This document shows, in pieces, positions 19,040-27,155 of a DNA stretch of 64,000 nt. Position numbers and translations under genes: made by a program. Source of the stretch: Sphingomonadaceae bacterium (GTDB lineage: Bacteria; Pseudomonadota; Alphaproteobacteria; Sphingomonadales; Sphingomonadaceae); the NCBI GenBank assembly GCA_009926135.1, contig RFPL01000013.1, forward strand, positions 1 through 64,000, written 5' to 3'. Position 1 is the stretch's first letter. Each line of letters begins with the position of its first letter. The notes below the pieces were generated by a model that was not told the DNA's origin, did not search any database, and saw only the letters and a program-made list of their open reading frames with translations.

Positions 19040-19806
19040 TGAAACTGATCCGCAATTCGGCGCTGGTCGCCGCGATCTCGCTTGCCGCGCTGTCAGCCAA
19101 TCCGGCGCTGGCGCAGAAGAACAAGGACAAGGGCAACAAGGACGCCGTCGCGGCTGCTCCTGTTGCTGCTCCGTCCAGCAATGTTGTCCAGGGGATCGGC
19201 GTGGCCAATCTCCAGGCTGCCATCGCCAATGCCGATGCCTTCCGCGTCGCCCAGCAGCAGCGTCCGGTGACTTACAAGCCGCAGCTTGACCAGGCCCAGT
19301 CGCGCGGCAACGCGCTTGAAGCCCAGATCAAGCCGATGATCGACCGCTTCAACGCCGCTCGCCAGGGCACCATGACCCCGGCGCTGCAGACCCAGCTTCA
19401 GGGCCAGGCCCGCGCGATCCAGGAACTGCAGGAAAAGGGTAAGCAGGAAATCCAGCAGATCCTGCTGCCGGTCGCCCTGTCGGAAGCCTTCGTCAACGAG
19501 CAGCTGGAAGAGAAGCTTGACCAGGCCGTGCAGAAGGCAATGGAAAAGACCCGCGTCAGCCTGCTGCTGCAGCCCGGTGCCGTCGTGGCCCGCGCCAACG
19601 CCTATGACCTGACCGACGAAATCGTCACCGAACTCAACGTCCTGCTGCCGACCGCGCAGCTGGTACCGCCGCAGGGCTGGGAGCCGCGTGAAATCCGTGA
19701 GGCGCGTGCCCAGCAGGCCGCGCAGCAGGGTGGCAACCGTCCCGCCGCTGCCTCTCCGGCTGCTGCTCCGGCCAAGCCGGCCGGTCCGCAGCCCGAAGGC
19801 CGCTAA
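19039..19806 (+). CDS. OmpH/Skp-family periplasmic chaperone
   Basis: A 255-residue protein with a clear Sec signal peptide (SLAALSANPALA-Q), a long helical, glutamine-rich segment from about residue 85 to 190, and an Ala/Pro-rich tail. Position directly after bamA and the helical-hairpin composition indicate the OmpH/Skp family, which carries unfolded outer-membrane proteins to the BAM complex. The C-terminal region is longer than in E. coli Skp (161 residues). The start is translationally coupled to bamA through TGATG. Confidence 0.88.
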   Translation: MKLIRNSALVAAISLAALSANPALAQKNKDKGNKDAVAAAPVAAPSSNVVQGIGVANLQAAIANADAFRVAQQQRPVTYKPQLDQAQSRGNALEAQIKPMIDRFNAARQGTMTPALQTQLQGQARAIQELQEKGKQEIQQILLPVALSEAFVNEQLEEKLDQAVQKAMEKTRVSLLLQPGAVVARANAYDLTDEIVTELNVLLPTAQLVPPQGWEPREIREARAQQAAQQGGNRPAAASPAAAPAKPAGPQPEGR

Positions 19807-19824
19807 GCACATCGCCGGGGGGCA

Positions 19825-20325
19825 ATGATGAGCGACAGCGAAACATCGACCCAGGCAGGCGCGGATGCTTCCGCGTCTGCCCGGGACATCCGCCAGATCC
19901 TGAGCGCCCTGCCGCATCGCTACCCGCTGCTGCTGGTCGACCGCGTCAAGTCGATGGAAATCGGCGAGCGGATTCACGCGGTAAAGGCGGTCAGCTTCAA
20001 CGAGCAGTTCTTCCAGGGCCACTTTCCGGGCCGCCCGATCATGCCGGGCGTGCTGCAGATCGAAGCTCTGGCCCAGGCGGCCGCGATCCTTGCGATCGAG
20101 ACGCTGGAGCTGGCTGGTTCGGGCAAGCTGGTCTACTTCATGGCGATCGAGGAAGCGAAGTTCCGCGCTCCGGTTGAGCCAGGCGTCCTGCTCGATCTCG
20201 AAGTCGGCTTCGTGCAGAAACGCGCCCGGGTCTGCAAGTTCTGGGGCAAGGCTTCGATCGAGGGCAAGGTGACCTGCGAAGTGCAGTTTACCGCCATGGT
20301 CGCCGATCCGCCGGCTGAAGCTTGA
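19825..20325 (+). CDS. fabZ: 3-hydroxyacyl-ACP dehydratase FabZ
   Basis: A 166-residue hot-dog-fold dehydratase. The catalytic motif [19 protein letters not shown] carries the active His and Glu, and the N-terminal [17 protein letters not shown] is diagnostic. It dehydrates 3-hydroxyacyl-ACP in fatty-acid elongation. Two consecutive ATG codons (19825, 19828) are possible starts. In many Gram-negatives fabZ is flanked by lpxD and lpxA; here both are absent. A terminator follows. Confidence 0.97.
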   Translation: MMSDSETSTQAGADASASARDIRQILSALPHRYPLLLVDRVKSMEIGERIHAVKAVSFNEQFFQGHFPGRPIMPGVLQIEALAQAAAILAIETLELAGSGKLVYFMAIEEAKFRAPVEPGVLLDLEVGFVQKRARVCKFWGKASIEGKVTCEVQFTAMVADPPAEA

Positions 20326-20331
20326 TTTTGC

Positions 20332-20364
20332 GCGCGGCCGCAGTTATGGGCCGCGCTTCCTTTT
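20332..20364 (+). terminator. rho-independent terminator after fabZ
   Basis: An eight-base stem, GCGCGGCC with GGCCGCGC, around a nine-base loop and followed by TTCCTTTT. It ends the pyrH-to-fabZ run before rpmE. Confidence 0.8.
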
Positions 20365-20403
20365 CAGGCCGGTCGGAACCGGCCCTAGCGAAAGACTAAA
20401 GCG

Positions 20404-20631
20404 ATGAAGGCCGATATCCATCCCGATTATCACATGATCAAGGTGCAGATGACCGACGGCACCGTGTTCGAAACCCGCTCCACCTGGGGCAAGGAAGGCG
20501 ACACGCTGACCCTGGAAATCGACCCGACGTCGCACCCGGCATGGACCGGCGGCACCCGCCAGCTCGATCAGGGCGGCCGCGTTGCCCAGTTCAACAAGCG
20601 CTTTGGCGGGCTCAGCCTCAAAAAGGGCTAA
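20404..20631 (+). CDS. rpmE: 50S ribosomal protein L31
   Basis: A 75-residue L31. It has [19 protein letters not shown] at the N-terminus and the conserved [13 protein letters not shown] and FNKRFGGL blocks. The CxxC zinc pairs of C+ forms are absent, so this is a zinc-independent type. A small hairpin (GGCCGG/CCGGCC, 20367-20384) lies just upstream. A strong terminator follows. Confidence 0.97.
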   Translation: MKADIHPDYHMIKVQMTDGTVFETRSTWGKEGDTLTLEIDPTSHPAWTGGTRQLDQGGRVAQFNKRFGGLSLKKG

Positions 20632-20654
20632 GCCAGGTTCCACGCGAACTCGTA

Positions 20655-20680
20655 AAGGGCGGCCATTGGCCGCCCTTTTT
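20655..20680 (+). terminator. rho-independent terminator after rpmE
   Basis: An inverted repeat GGGCGGCC-ATT-GGCCGCCC preceded by AAA and followed by a run of five T. Confidence 0.92.
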
Positions 20681-20884
20681 CGTTGCAGTGCGGGCGCAGC
20701 GATTCGCGCCGCAGCAACGATGAAAAGCGCCACGTAATAAAATTACGCGCACTTGCTGTAGAAGCGATTTTTCGCTTCCCATCAGGCAGGTCCTGTGCAA
20801 GAGGGCGCGCCTCTCCCAATCGCTGCTTGCGGGGCGGGCGGGCGCTGCCTAACAGCGCGCAGTCCGGCGGGCGCCGGGAGATAT

Positions 20885-20962
20885 GGCGATCGTAGCTCAG
20901 TTGGTTAGAGCGCCGGTTTGTGGTACCGGAGGTCGAGGGTTCGAACCCCTTCGATCGCCCCA
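20885..20962 (+). tRNA. tRNA-His (GTG)
   Basis: A cloverleaf with acceptor GCGATCG/CGATCGC, the extra G(-1) opposite a C discriminator that is the hallmark of tRNA-His, an anticodon loop TTGTGGT with anticodon GTG, a GTTCGAA T-loop and an encoded CCA end. Confidence 0.97.
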
Positions 20963-21004
20963 TTCTCTCCCTGATCCTGCGCCCCGGATTGTGAGGAGAG
21001 CCGC

Positions 21005-22069
21005 GTGCCTGCGATCTGGGAAGAACCCGATTTCGACGATCACGAACTGGTCCAGGTGGTGCGCGACCGCGCCAGCGGCCTGACAGCGATTATTGCGCTG
21101 CATTCCACGCACCTCGGCCCCGGCGCGGGCGGTACCCGCTTCTGGCACTATGGCGATCCGGCGATGGCGATGCGCGATGCACTGCGCCTGTCACGCGGGA
21201 TGAGCTACAAGAACGCCATGGCTGGCCTGCCGATGGGCGGCGGCAAGGCTGTTATTCTGGCCGATCTGGCCAGAACCAAGACGGCCGAACTCCTTGCGGC
21301 ATTTGGCCGTGCGGTCGATGCGCTGGGCGGACGCTACGTCACGGCAGAGGACGTCGGTATCACCGAAGCGGACATGGTTGCCGTTTCGCAGCAGACCCGG
21401 CACGTCACTGGTCTTCCCGCCAAGGACAGCGCACAGGCCGGCGGCGACCCCGGCCCGTTCACCGCGCGCGGGATCTTCTATGGGATCAAGGCGGCCGTGG
21501 CCCACAAGCTGGGTGCTGACAGCATGGCCGGCGTCCGCGTTGCGATCCAGGGGACCGGCAGTGTTGGCGGCGGCGTGGCCCGCCTGCTGGCGGGCGAGGG
21601 CGCGAAGCTGACCCTGGCTGACGTCAACGCCGATCGGGCCAAGGCACTGGCCGCCGAGCTTGGCGGGGAGGCTGTCGCGGCCGAAACGATCATGGACACC
21701 GAATGCGATGTCTTCAGCCCCAATGCACTCGGCGCGATCCTTGACGATGCGGGAATTGCCCGGTTGCGCGCGCCGATCGTGGCGGGCGGGGCCAACAACC
21801 AGCTCGCCCGGCCCGAACACGGCCAGGCACTGGCCGCGCGCGATATCCTCTATGCCCCGGATTACGTCATCAATGCTGGCGGGATCATCGCGGTCGCACT
21901 GGAATACCTGGCCCGCGAACACGGCCAGCCCAGTTCGCTGGACGAAGTGCAACGCCGGCTCGAGGAAATTCCCGGGCGCCTGACCGCGATCTGGACCGAA
22001 AGCAAGACCAGCGGCCGCCCGGCGGACCAGGTGGCCGACAGCATGGCGCAGAAGTTGATCGGGCGTTAG
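21005..22069 (+). CDS. Glu/Leu/Phe/Val dehydrogenase family protein (leucine dehydrogenase-like)
   Basis: A 354-residue NAD-dependent amino-acid dehydrogenase. The catalytic lysine region MAGLPMGGGKAVI is present, and the Rossmann domain shows GTGSVGGGVARLL. The length and the GPGAGGTRF opening fit leucine or phenylalanine dehydrogenases rather than the longer glutamate dehydrogenases. It reversibly deaminates branched or aromatic amino acids to 2-oxo acids. The start is GTG at 21005, shortly after tRNA-His. The exact substrate is not decided by sequence. Confidence 0.9.
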   Translation: MPAIWEEPDFDDHELVQVVRDRASGLTAIIALHSTHLGPGAGGTRFWHYGDPAMAMRDALRLSRGMSYKNAMAGLPMGGGKAVILADLARTKTAELLAAFGRAVDALGGRYVTAEDVGITEADMVAVSQQTRHVTGLPAKDSAQAGGDPGPFTARGIFYGIKAAVAHKLGADSMAGVRVAIQGTGSVGGGVARLLAGEGAKLTLADVNADRAKALAAELGGEAVAAETIMDTECDVFSPNALGAILDDAGIARLRAPIVAGGANNQLARPEHGQALAARDILYAPDYVINAGGIIAVALEYLAREHGQPSSLDEVQRRLEEIPGRLTAIWTESKTSGRPADQVADSMAQKLIGR

Positions 22070-22150
22070 GCGCTTGCCCGAATCCCTGCACCCTGCCAAA
22101 GGGCGCAGACCAATTTTCGGGGCTTTCTGACCCTAGGCACGGCCCACTAA

Positions 22151-22909
22151 ATGCACGGTTTCGCCAATCCTGCCCGCTTCCTGCGCCTTGCGCGCTGGTT
22201 GACGCCGTTGCTGCTGGTGTCCGGGCTGGCCATCACTGGTATCACGCTGGTCTGGGCATTGCTTTCTGCTCCGGCGGAGCGGTTGCAGGGCGATTCTGCC
22301 AAGATCCTGTTCGTCCACGTGCCCGCCGCCTGGCTGGGCATGGGCGGATGGTCTGCGCTCGCCATCGCCAGCCTGACCGAACTGGTCTGGCGGCACCCGC
22401 TGGCGGCCATCGGGGCGCGGGCGGTTGCAATTCCCGGCGCGTTCTTTGCGGCGCTGTGCCTTGCCACCGGATCGCTATGGGGCCGCCCGGCCTGGGGTGC
22501 CTGGTGGGTGTGGGATGGCCGGCTGACTTCGATGCTGGTGCTGCTGTTCCTCTATCTTGCCTATATTGCGCTGGCCGAGGCCGCGGACCGTGACGGCGGC
22601 AACGGCCGGGCCGGGCAGAGCCGCATTCCCGCGATCTTTGGCCTGGTCGGGGCGATCAATATCCCCATCATCCACTATTCGGTGCTGTGGTGGAATTCGC
22701 TGCACCAGCCGCCCAGCATCGCCATGGGCAAGTCGGCGATGGCGCCAGTGTTCCTCTATGGCCTGCTTGCCGCCAGCCTGGGCTTTTCGCTGATCTTTGG
22801 CGGAGTGGTGTTGGCGCGGATGCGCACAATCCTGGCCAATGCCCAGACCGAAGCCCGCTTGCGCCGCAAAGCCCTCCAGGAAGATTTCGGGGAGCGTGAA
22901 GATGCGTGA
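22151..22909 (+). CDS. ccmC: heme ABC transporter permease CcmC
   Basis: A 252-residue polytopic protein with six membrane segments and the heme-handling WWD motif, seen as GAWWVWDGRLTS in a periplasmic loop. It presents heme to CcmE in cytochrome c maturation (System I). It is the first gene of a tightly packed ccmCDEFGHI cluster and overlaps ccmD by eight bases. Confidence 0.96.
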   Translation: MHGFANPARFLRLARWLTPLLLVSGLAITGITLVWALLSAPAERLQGDSAKILFVHVPAAWLGMGGWSALAIASLTELVWRHPLAAIGARAVAIPGAFFAALCLATGSLWGRPAWGAWWVWDGRLTSMLVLLFLYLAYIALAEAADRDGGNGRAGQSRIPAIFGLVGAINIPIIHYSVLWWNSLHQPPSIAMGKSAMAPVFLYGLLAASLGFSLIFGGVVLARMRTILANAQTEARLRRKALQEDFGEREDA

Positions 22910-23042
22910 AGGCCTCGATCATTGGCCGTTTATCGCTGCCTCCTTCGCCCTGGGCATTGGCGGCACTTTGGGATTGGTCGCACAATCATGGCTGGCGATG
23001 TGCCGCGCTGAAGCGCGCCGTGACAAGAGCCGCCAGAAATGA
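22902..23042 (+). CDS. ccmD: heme exporter protein CcmD
   Basis: A 46-residue protein with one membrane helix (FIAASFALGIGGTLGLVAQSWL) followed by a basic tail, the standard CcmD layout. It stabilises the CcmABC-CcmE complex. It starts within the last codons of ccmC and ends in an ATGA overlap with ccmE. Confidence 0.88.
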   Translation: MREGLDHWPFIAASFALGIGGTLGLVAQSWLAMCRAEARRDKSRQK

Positions 23043-23500
23043 GCCTGACCCCGATGAAAGCCAAGCACCAACGCCTGGTCCTCGCGCTGATCGCGCTGGT
23101 GGCGCTGATCGGGGCCGGCCTGCTTGCGGCCTGGGCGCTGCGGAGCCAGGCCTCGTTCTTCTATCTGCCGGCCGAATATGCCGCCAACCCGCCCGAAGCG
23201 GGCCGTCCTGTCCGGCTGGGCGGCATGGTGGAGAAGGGTTCGATCCGGACCCTGGCTGATGGCGTGACCATCACTTTCGTGATCCATGATGACAAGGCCC
23301 GCGTGCCGGTGACTTTCAAGGGCATCGTGCCGGACCTGTTCGTCGAAGGCTCGGGCGCTGTCGCCGAAGGCCGCCGCCAGCCCGACGGCACCTTCCGCGC
23401 CGACAACGTCCTCGCCAAGCATGACGAGAACTACGTCCCGCGCGAAATGAAGGACATGACCAGCGAACAGGCCCGCCAGGCCATCGAAGAAACGAAATGA
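23039..23500 (+). CDS. ccmE: cytochrome c maturation protein CcmE (heme chaperone)
   Basis: A 153-residue CcmE with an N-terminal membrane anchor (residues 12-33) and a beta-barrel periplasmic domain. The heme-binding histidine that forms the covalent heme link is His128 in LAKHDENYVP, with the conserved Tyr132. It passes heme from CcmC to CcmF. It overlaps both neighbours by four bases. Confidence 0.97.
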   Translation: MSLTPMKAKHQRLVLALIALVALIGAGLLAAWALRSQASFFYLPAEYAANPPEAGRPVRLGGMVEKGSIRTLADGVTITFVIHDDKARVPVTFKGIVPDLFVEGSGAVAEGRRQPDGTFRADNVLAKHDENYVPREMKDMTSEQARQAIEETK

Positions 23501-25440
23501 TCGCTGAATTCGGACTTGCCGCCCTGTGGCTTGCCGCGGCGCTGGCCGCGCTCCAGCTGATCGCCGGAGCGCTGGCGCTGACCCCGCGCGGGGGCACGCT
23601 GGGTGGAATCGTCAGGCCGGTAGCGATGGTGCAGGGTGTGCTGGTGGCCCTGTCCTTCGCCGCGCTGGTCGTGCTGTTCGCGCAGACCGACCTGTCGGTC
23701 GAGCTGGTTGCCAAGAATTCCCACTCCATGAAGCCGTTGATCTACAAGATTTCCGGCACCTGGGGGAACCACGAAGGCTCGATGCTGCTGTGGGTCATGA
23801 TCATGGGCCTGTCGGGCTGCTTCGTTGCCGCGGTCGAACGCCGGCTACCCGAGCTGACGATGCTGGCGACGCTGGCTGGCCAGGCATTTGTCAGCCTGGG
23901 TTTCTATGCCTTCCTGCTGTTGTCCTCCAATCCCTTTACCCGTTTGCCATCGCCGGCGATCGAGGGGGCGGGGCTTAACCCGCTGCTCCAGGACCCCGGC
24001 CTCGCGTTTCACCCACCGCCGCTTTACATCGGCTATGTCGGGTTGTCGGTGGCCTTCAGCTTTGCGATCGGCGCACTTGTCACGCGTGAGGTTGGTCCCG
24101 CCTTTGCCCGCGCGATGCGGCCGTGGGTGCTGGGCGCGTGGATCTTCCTGACACTGGGGATCACCGCCGGATCCTACTGGGCCTATTACGAGCTGGGCTG
24201 GGGCGGCTGGTGGTTCTGGGATCCGGTCGAGAATGCCAGCCTGATGCCGTGGCTGGCAGCAACGGCGCTGCTGCATTCGGTCTCCGTCCTGGCTGCCCGC
24301 AACGCCCTGCGCGCCTGGACAGTGATGCTGGGCGTGGTCGCTTTCTCGATGTCGATGGTCGGGACCTTCCTGGTCCGCTCTGGCATCCTGACCTCGGTTC
24401 ACGCCTTTGCGGTTGATCCGGAGCGGGGCAGCTTCATCCTGGGCCTGCTGGCACTGAACATTGGGGGGGCGCTGGTGCTGTTCGGCCTGCGCGCCGCCAG
24501 CGTGACCGAGGGCGAACGCTTCAGCGCCGCCAGCCGCGAAGGCGCGCTGGTGTTCAACAATGTCATGCTCAGCGCGATCCTCGGCATCGTCCTGGTCGGC
24601 ACGCTCTATCCGCTGCTGGCCGAGGCACTGGGGGCCAAGGTTTCGGTTGGCCCGCCCTATTTCAACCCGGTCAGCGCGATCTTTGCCGTGCCGATGCTGA
24701 TGGTGCTGGCAGTCGGTCCGCTGCTGCGCTGGCGGCGCGATAGCCTGGCGCGGATCAGGCCCCTGATCGCCATCCCGGCCGTGCTGCTGCTGGGCGTGCT
24801 GATCTGGGCGGGTAGCCAGGCCGTGGGCCTGCTGCCGGCGCTGGGGCTGGCGCTTTCCGCTGCACTGGGCGTCGCCAGCTTGCTGCCGCTCAAGGGGCGC
24901 AAGCTGCGCCAGGTCAAGCTGCCCGTCTGGGGCATGGTCACGGCACACTTCGGGATTGCCGTGGCGCTGCTGGGCATGGCGAGCGATGCGGCCTTCACGA
25001 CCGAACGGCTGGTTGCAGTGCAGCCGGGTGATACGGTCGAGGTTGGCCCCTGGCAGGTCCAGCTTCAGCGGATCGAGCCAGTTGCCGGGCCGAACTGGAC
25101 CGCGCTGCGCGGCGACCTGGCAGTCAGCTACAAGGGCGGCGCGGTTGCGGAACTGCATCCGGCGGCCCGAACCTTCTGGGCCCCGCCGAACGAGACCAAC
25201 GAAGCCGCGCTCAAGACCCGCTGGAACGGCCAGCTCTATGCTGTGCTGGGTCAGGAAACGAGCGGCGGGCGCTGGCAGCTGCGGCTGTGGTGGAAGCCGT
25301 TCGTGCCGATGATCTGGTACGGCGGCATCCTGATCGCGCTGGGCGGATTGCTTGCGCTGCTGGGCCGCCTCGCAAGCGACCTCAAGCGCCTCGTCGCGCG
25401 CGACAAGATCGCCTATCGCCGGAGCAGGCAAGGGCGATGA
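23497..25440 (+). CDS. ccmF: heme lyase CcmF/NrfE-type
   Basis: A 647-residue polytopic membrane protein of normal CcmF length. The WWD heme-binding region ELGWGGWWFWDPVENAS is present, with flanking histidines. It ligates heme to apocytochrome c together with CcmH and CcmI. It is embedded in the ccm operon with four-base overlaps at both ends. Confidence 0.97.
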   Translation: MIAEFGLAALWLAAALAALQLIAGALALTPRGGTLGGIVRPVAMVQGVLVALSFAALVVLFAQTDLSVELVAKNSHSMKPLIYKISGTWGNHEGSMLLWVMIMGLSGCFVAAVERRLPELTMLATLAGQAFVSLGFYAFLLLSSNPFTRLPSPAIEGAGLNPLLQDPGLAFHPPPLYIGYVGLSVAFSFAIGALVTREVGPAFARAMRPWVLGAWIFLTLGITAGSYWAYYELGWGGWWFWDPVENASLMPWLAATALLHSVSVLAARNALRAWTVMLGVVAFSMSMVGTFLVRSGILTSVHAFAVDPERGSFILGLLALNIGGALVLFGLRAASVTEGERFSAASREGALVFNNVMLSAILGIVLVGTLYPLLAEALGAKVSVGPPYFNPVSAIFAVPMLMVLAVGPLLRWRRDSLARIRPLIAIPAVLLLGVLIWAGSQAVGLLPALGLALSAALGVASLLPLKGRKLRQVKLPVWGMVTAHFGIAVALLGMASDAAFTTERLVAVQPGDTVEVGPWQVQLQRIEPVAGPNWTALRGDLAVSYKGGAVAELHPAARTFWAPPNETNEAALKTRWNGQLYAVLGQETSGGRWQLRLWWKPFVPMIWYGGILIALGGLLALLGRLASDLKRLVARDKIAYRRSRQGR

Positions 25441-25985
25441 GCGATCAGAAGCCCACTTCGCGCTGGACGCTGTGGCTGCCGCTGGCGCTGTTCCTTGGCT
25501 TTGTGGCGCTGGTCCTGTTCGGGCTCTACCGGCCGGCTGATCGCGAAGTGGCCAGCACGATGATCGGCAAGCCGCTGCCCGAATTCACCCTGCGCGCGGC
25601 GGCACCCGATCGGCCGGGCCTGACCCGTGCCGACCTGGCCGATGGCCAGCCGCGGCTGCTGAACATCTTCGCTTCATGGTGCGTGCCCTGCGCGGTCGAG
25701 GCACCGCAACTGGCCGCGCTCAAGGCCGAAGGCATCGATATCGCCGGCGTTGCAATCCGTGACCGGCCCGAGGACGTTGCCGCTTTTCTGGCGCGCCACG
25801 GCAATCCCTTCAGCCGGATCGGCGCGGATGATCGCTCGATCGTGCAACTGGGCATCGGTTCTTCCGGCGTGCCAGAAACCTTCGTGATCGATGGCAAGGG
25901 CACGATCCGCTATCAGCATATCGGGGAAATCCGGCCCGAACATATCGCGCTGCTGCGCGAGAAGCTGAAGGAGGCGACGCAGTGA
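25437..25985 (+). CDS. ccmG: thiol:disulfide interchange protein CcmG/DsbE
   Basis: A 182-residue membrane-anchored thioredoxin-like protein. A single helix (residues 11-31) is followed by a TlpA/DsbE domain with the active site WCVPC (Cys82, Cys85). It reduces the apocytochrome c CXXCH cysteines before heme attachment. The ATG at 25437 sits in an ATGA overlap with ccmF; longer in-frame starts are inside ccmF. Confidence 0.95.
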   Translation: MSDQKPTSRWTLWLPLALFLGFVALVLFGLYRPADREVASTMIGKPLPEFTLRAAAPDRPGLTRADLADGQPRLLNIFASWCVPCAVEAPQLAALKAEGIDIAGVAIRDRPEDVAAFLARHGNPFSRIGADDRSIVQLGIGSSGVPETFVIDGKGTIRYQHIGEIRPEHIALLREKLKEATQ

Positions 25986-26395
25986 TCCGTCTGCTGCTGA
26001 CCATCCTCGCACTGGTCTTGGCTTTGCCGGGCGCCGCGCAGGACGGGGTGCCGCCCGCGCCCTATGCCAATGTCCAATTGGCCGATCCGGCGCAGGAGGC
26101 CCAGGCCCATGCGCTGATGCTGACCCTGCGCTGCCTCAAGTGCCAGAGCCAGTCGATCGCCGATTCCGATGCGCCCATGGCCGGCGACATGCGCAGCCTG
26201 GTGCGCGAGCGGATTGCGGCGGGTGAGGATCCCGAAGCGATCCGCGCCTGGCTGGTCGAACGCTATGGTGACTATGTCAGTTACCAGCCGCGGGTCACTT
26301 CGCTGACCTGGCCGCTATATGCCATTCCTTTACTGCTGCTGCTGGGCGTGGCCGTGGTGCTGCGGCGGCGTTTGCGCCGGGGAGGCGATGCATGA
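25982..26395 (+). CDS. ccmH: cytochrome c-type biogenesis protein CcmH
   Basis: A 137-residue protein with a signal peptide (LVLALPGAAQ), the CcmH motif RCLKCQSQSI (Cys51, Cys54), and a C-terminal membrane anchor (YAIPLLLLLGVAVVL). It holds apocytochrome c for CcmF. The start is a GTG overlapping the ccmG stop. It corresponds to the N-terminal domain of E. coli CcmH; the C-terminal TPR function is encoded next door as ccmI. Confidence 0.95.
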   Translation: MIRLLLTILALVLALPGAAQDGVPPAPYANVQLADPAQEAQAHALMLTLRCLKCQSQSIADSDAPMAGDMRSLVRERIAAGEDPEAIRAWLVERYGDYVSYQPRVTSLTWPLYAIPLLLLLGVAVVLRRRLRRGGDA

Positions 26396-27069
26396 CCTGG
26401 GTTCTGGTGATCCTGATCGCGCTGGCTGCTTTTGCGTTGGCGGCGCTCCTTCGGGCCCCTCGCAAGGGCTGGGAAGCGATTGGCGCCGCGTTGCTGGTGG
26501 GGATTGCCGGCTATGCCTTCCAGGCCTCGCCCGGTCTGCCGGGCGCGCCGAAGGACGCTGCTGAACAGCCTGCCAAGAGCGGTGCCGCACTCGTCGAGGC
26601 ACGGCAGGTGCTGGCCCAGGCCCAGGCCAGCGGACAAGGGCTCAACCGCTGGCTGGTGATCGGCGATGCGCTCGCCCGCAACGGCCAATATGGCGAAGCT
26701 GCGGGCGTGATCCTCGGCGCAGTCGAGCAGGACCCAAAGAACGCCGATGCCTGGCTGGCCATGGCCAATGCCCTGACCGGCCATGCCCAGGGCAACCTGA
26801 CGCCGGCCGCGCTCTATGCCTATGGCCGCGCCGCCCAGGCTGATCCATCGCACCCCGGTCCGCCGTTCTTCCTTGGTCTGGCGCTCGCCCAGGCCGGCAA
26901 GCTTGCCGAGGCCCGGGGGCTGTGGTCCGATCTGCTGGCCCGAAGCCCCAAGGATGCACCCTGGCGGCAGGACCTGGCCGAGCGGCTCCAACGGCTTGAC
27001 GCCTTTATCGCCATGCAGGCTGTCCAGCAGTCCGGGCGCGAAGCGGCACAAGACGGGACAGCCCGCTGA
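26392..27069 (+). CDS. ccmI: TPR-containing cytochrome c biogenesis protein CcmI/CycH
   Basis: A 225-residue protein with two N-terminal membrane segments (residues 2-20 and about 28-46) and a TPR-like periplasmic part (residues about 62-210), matching CcmI/CycH. It binds the C-terminus of apocytochrome c. It is the last gene of the ccm cluster and overlaps ccmH by four bases. No ccmA or ccmB lies in this cluster. Confidence 0.88.
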   Translation: MTWVLVILIALAAFALAALLRAPRKGWEAIGAALLVGIAGYAFQASPGLPGAPKDAAEQPAKSGAALVEARQVLAQAQASGQGLNRWLVIGDALARNGQYGEAAGVILGAVEQDPKNADAWLAMANALTGHAQGNLTPAALYAYGRAAQADPSHPGPPFFLGLALAQAGKLAEARGLWSDLLARSPKDAPWRQDLAERLQRLDAFIAMQAVQQSGREAAQDGTAR

Positions 27070-27155
27070 GCCGCGTTGCCGGGGCCACAACACACTGCTA
27101 ATCGCTGAAACCTTGCGGTAGGGGGCGGGTCGAGTCTCGCCGATTATGGGACGCA

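Noticed and set aside
23845..25431. 528-codon minus-strand open frame opposite ccmF
   Set aside because: Antisense of ccmF; its proline- and glutamine-rich sequence shows no domain.
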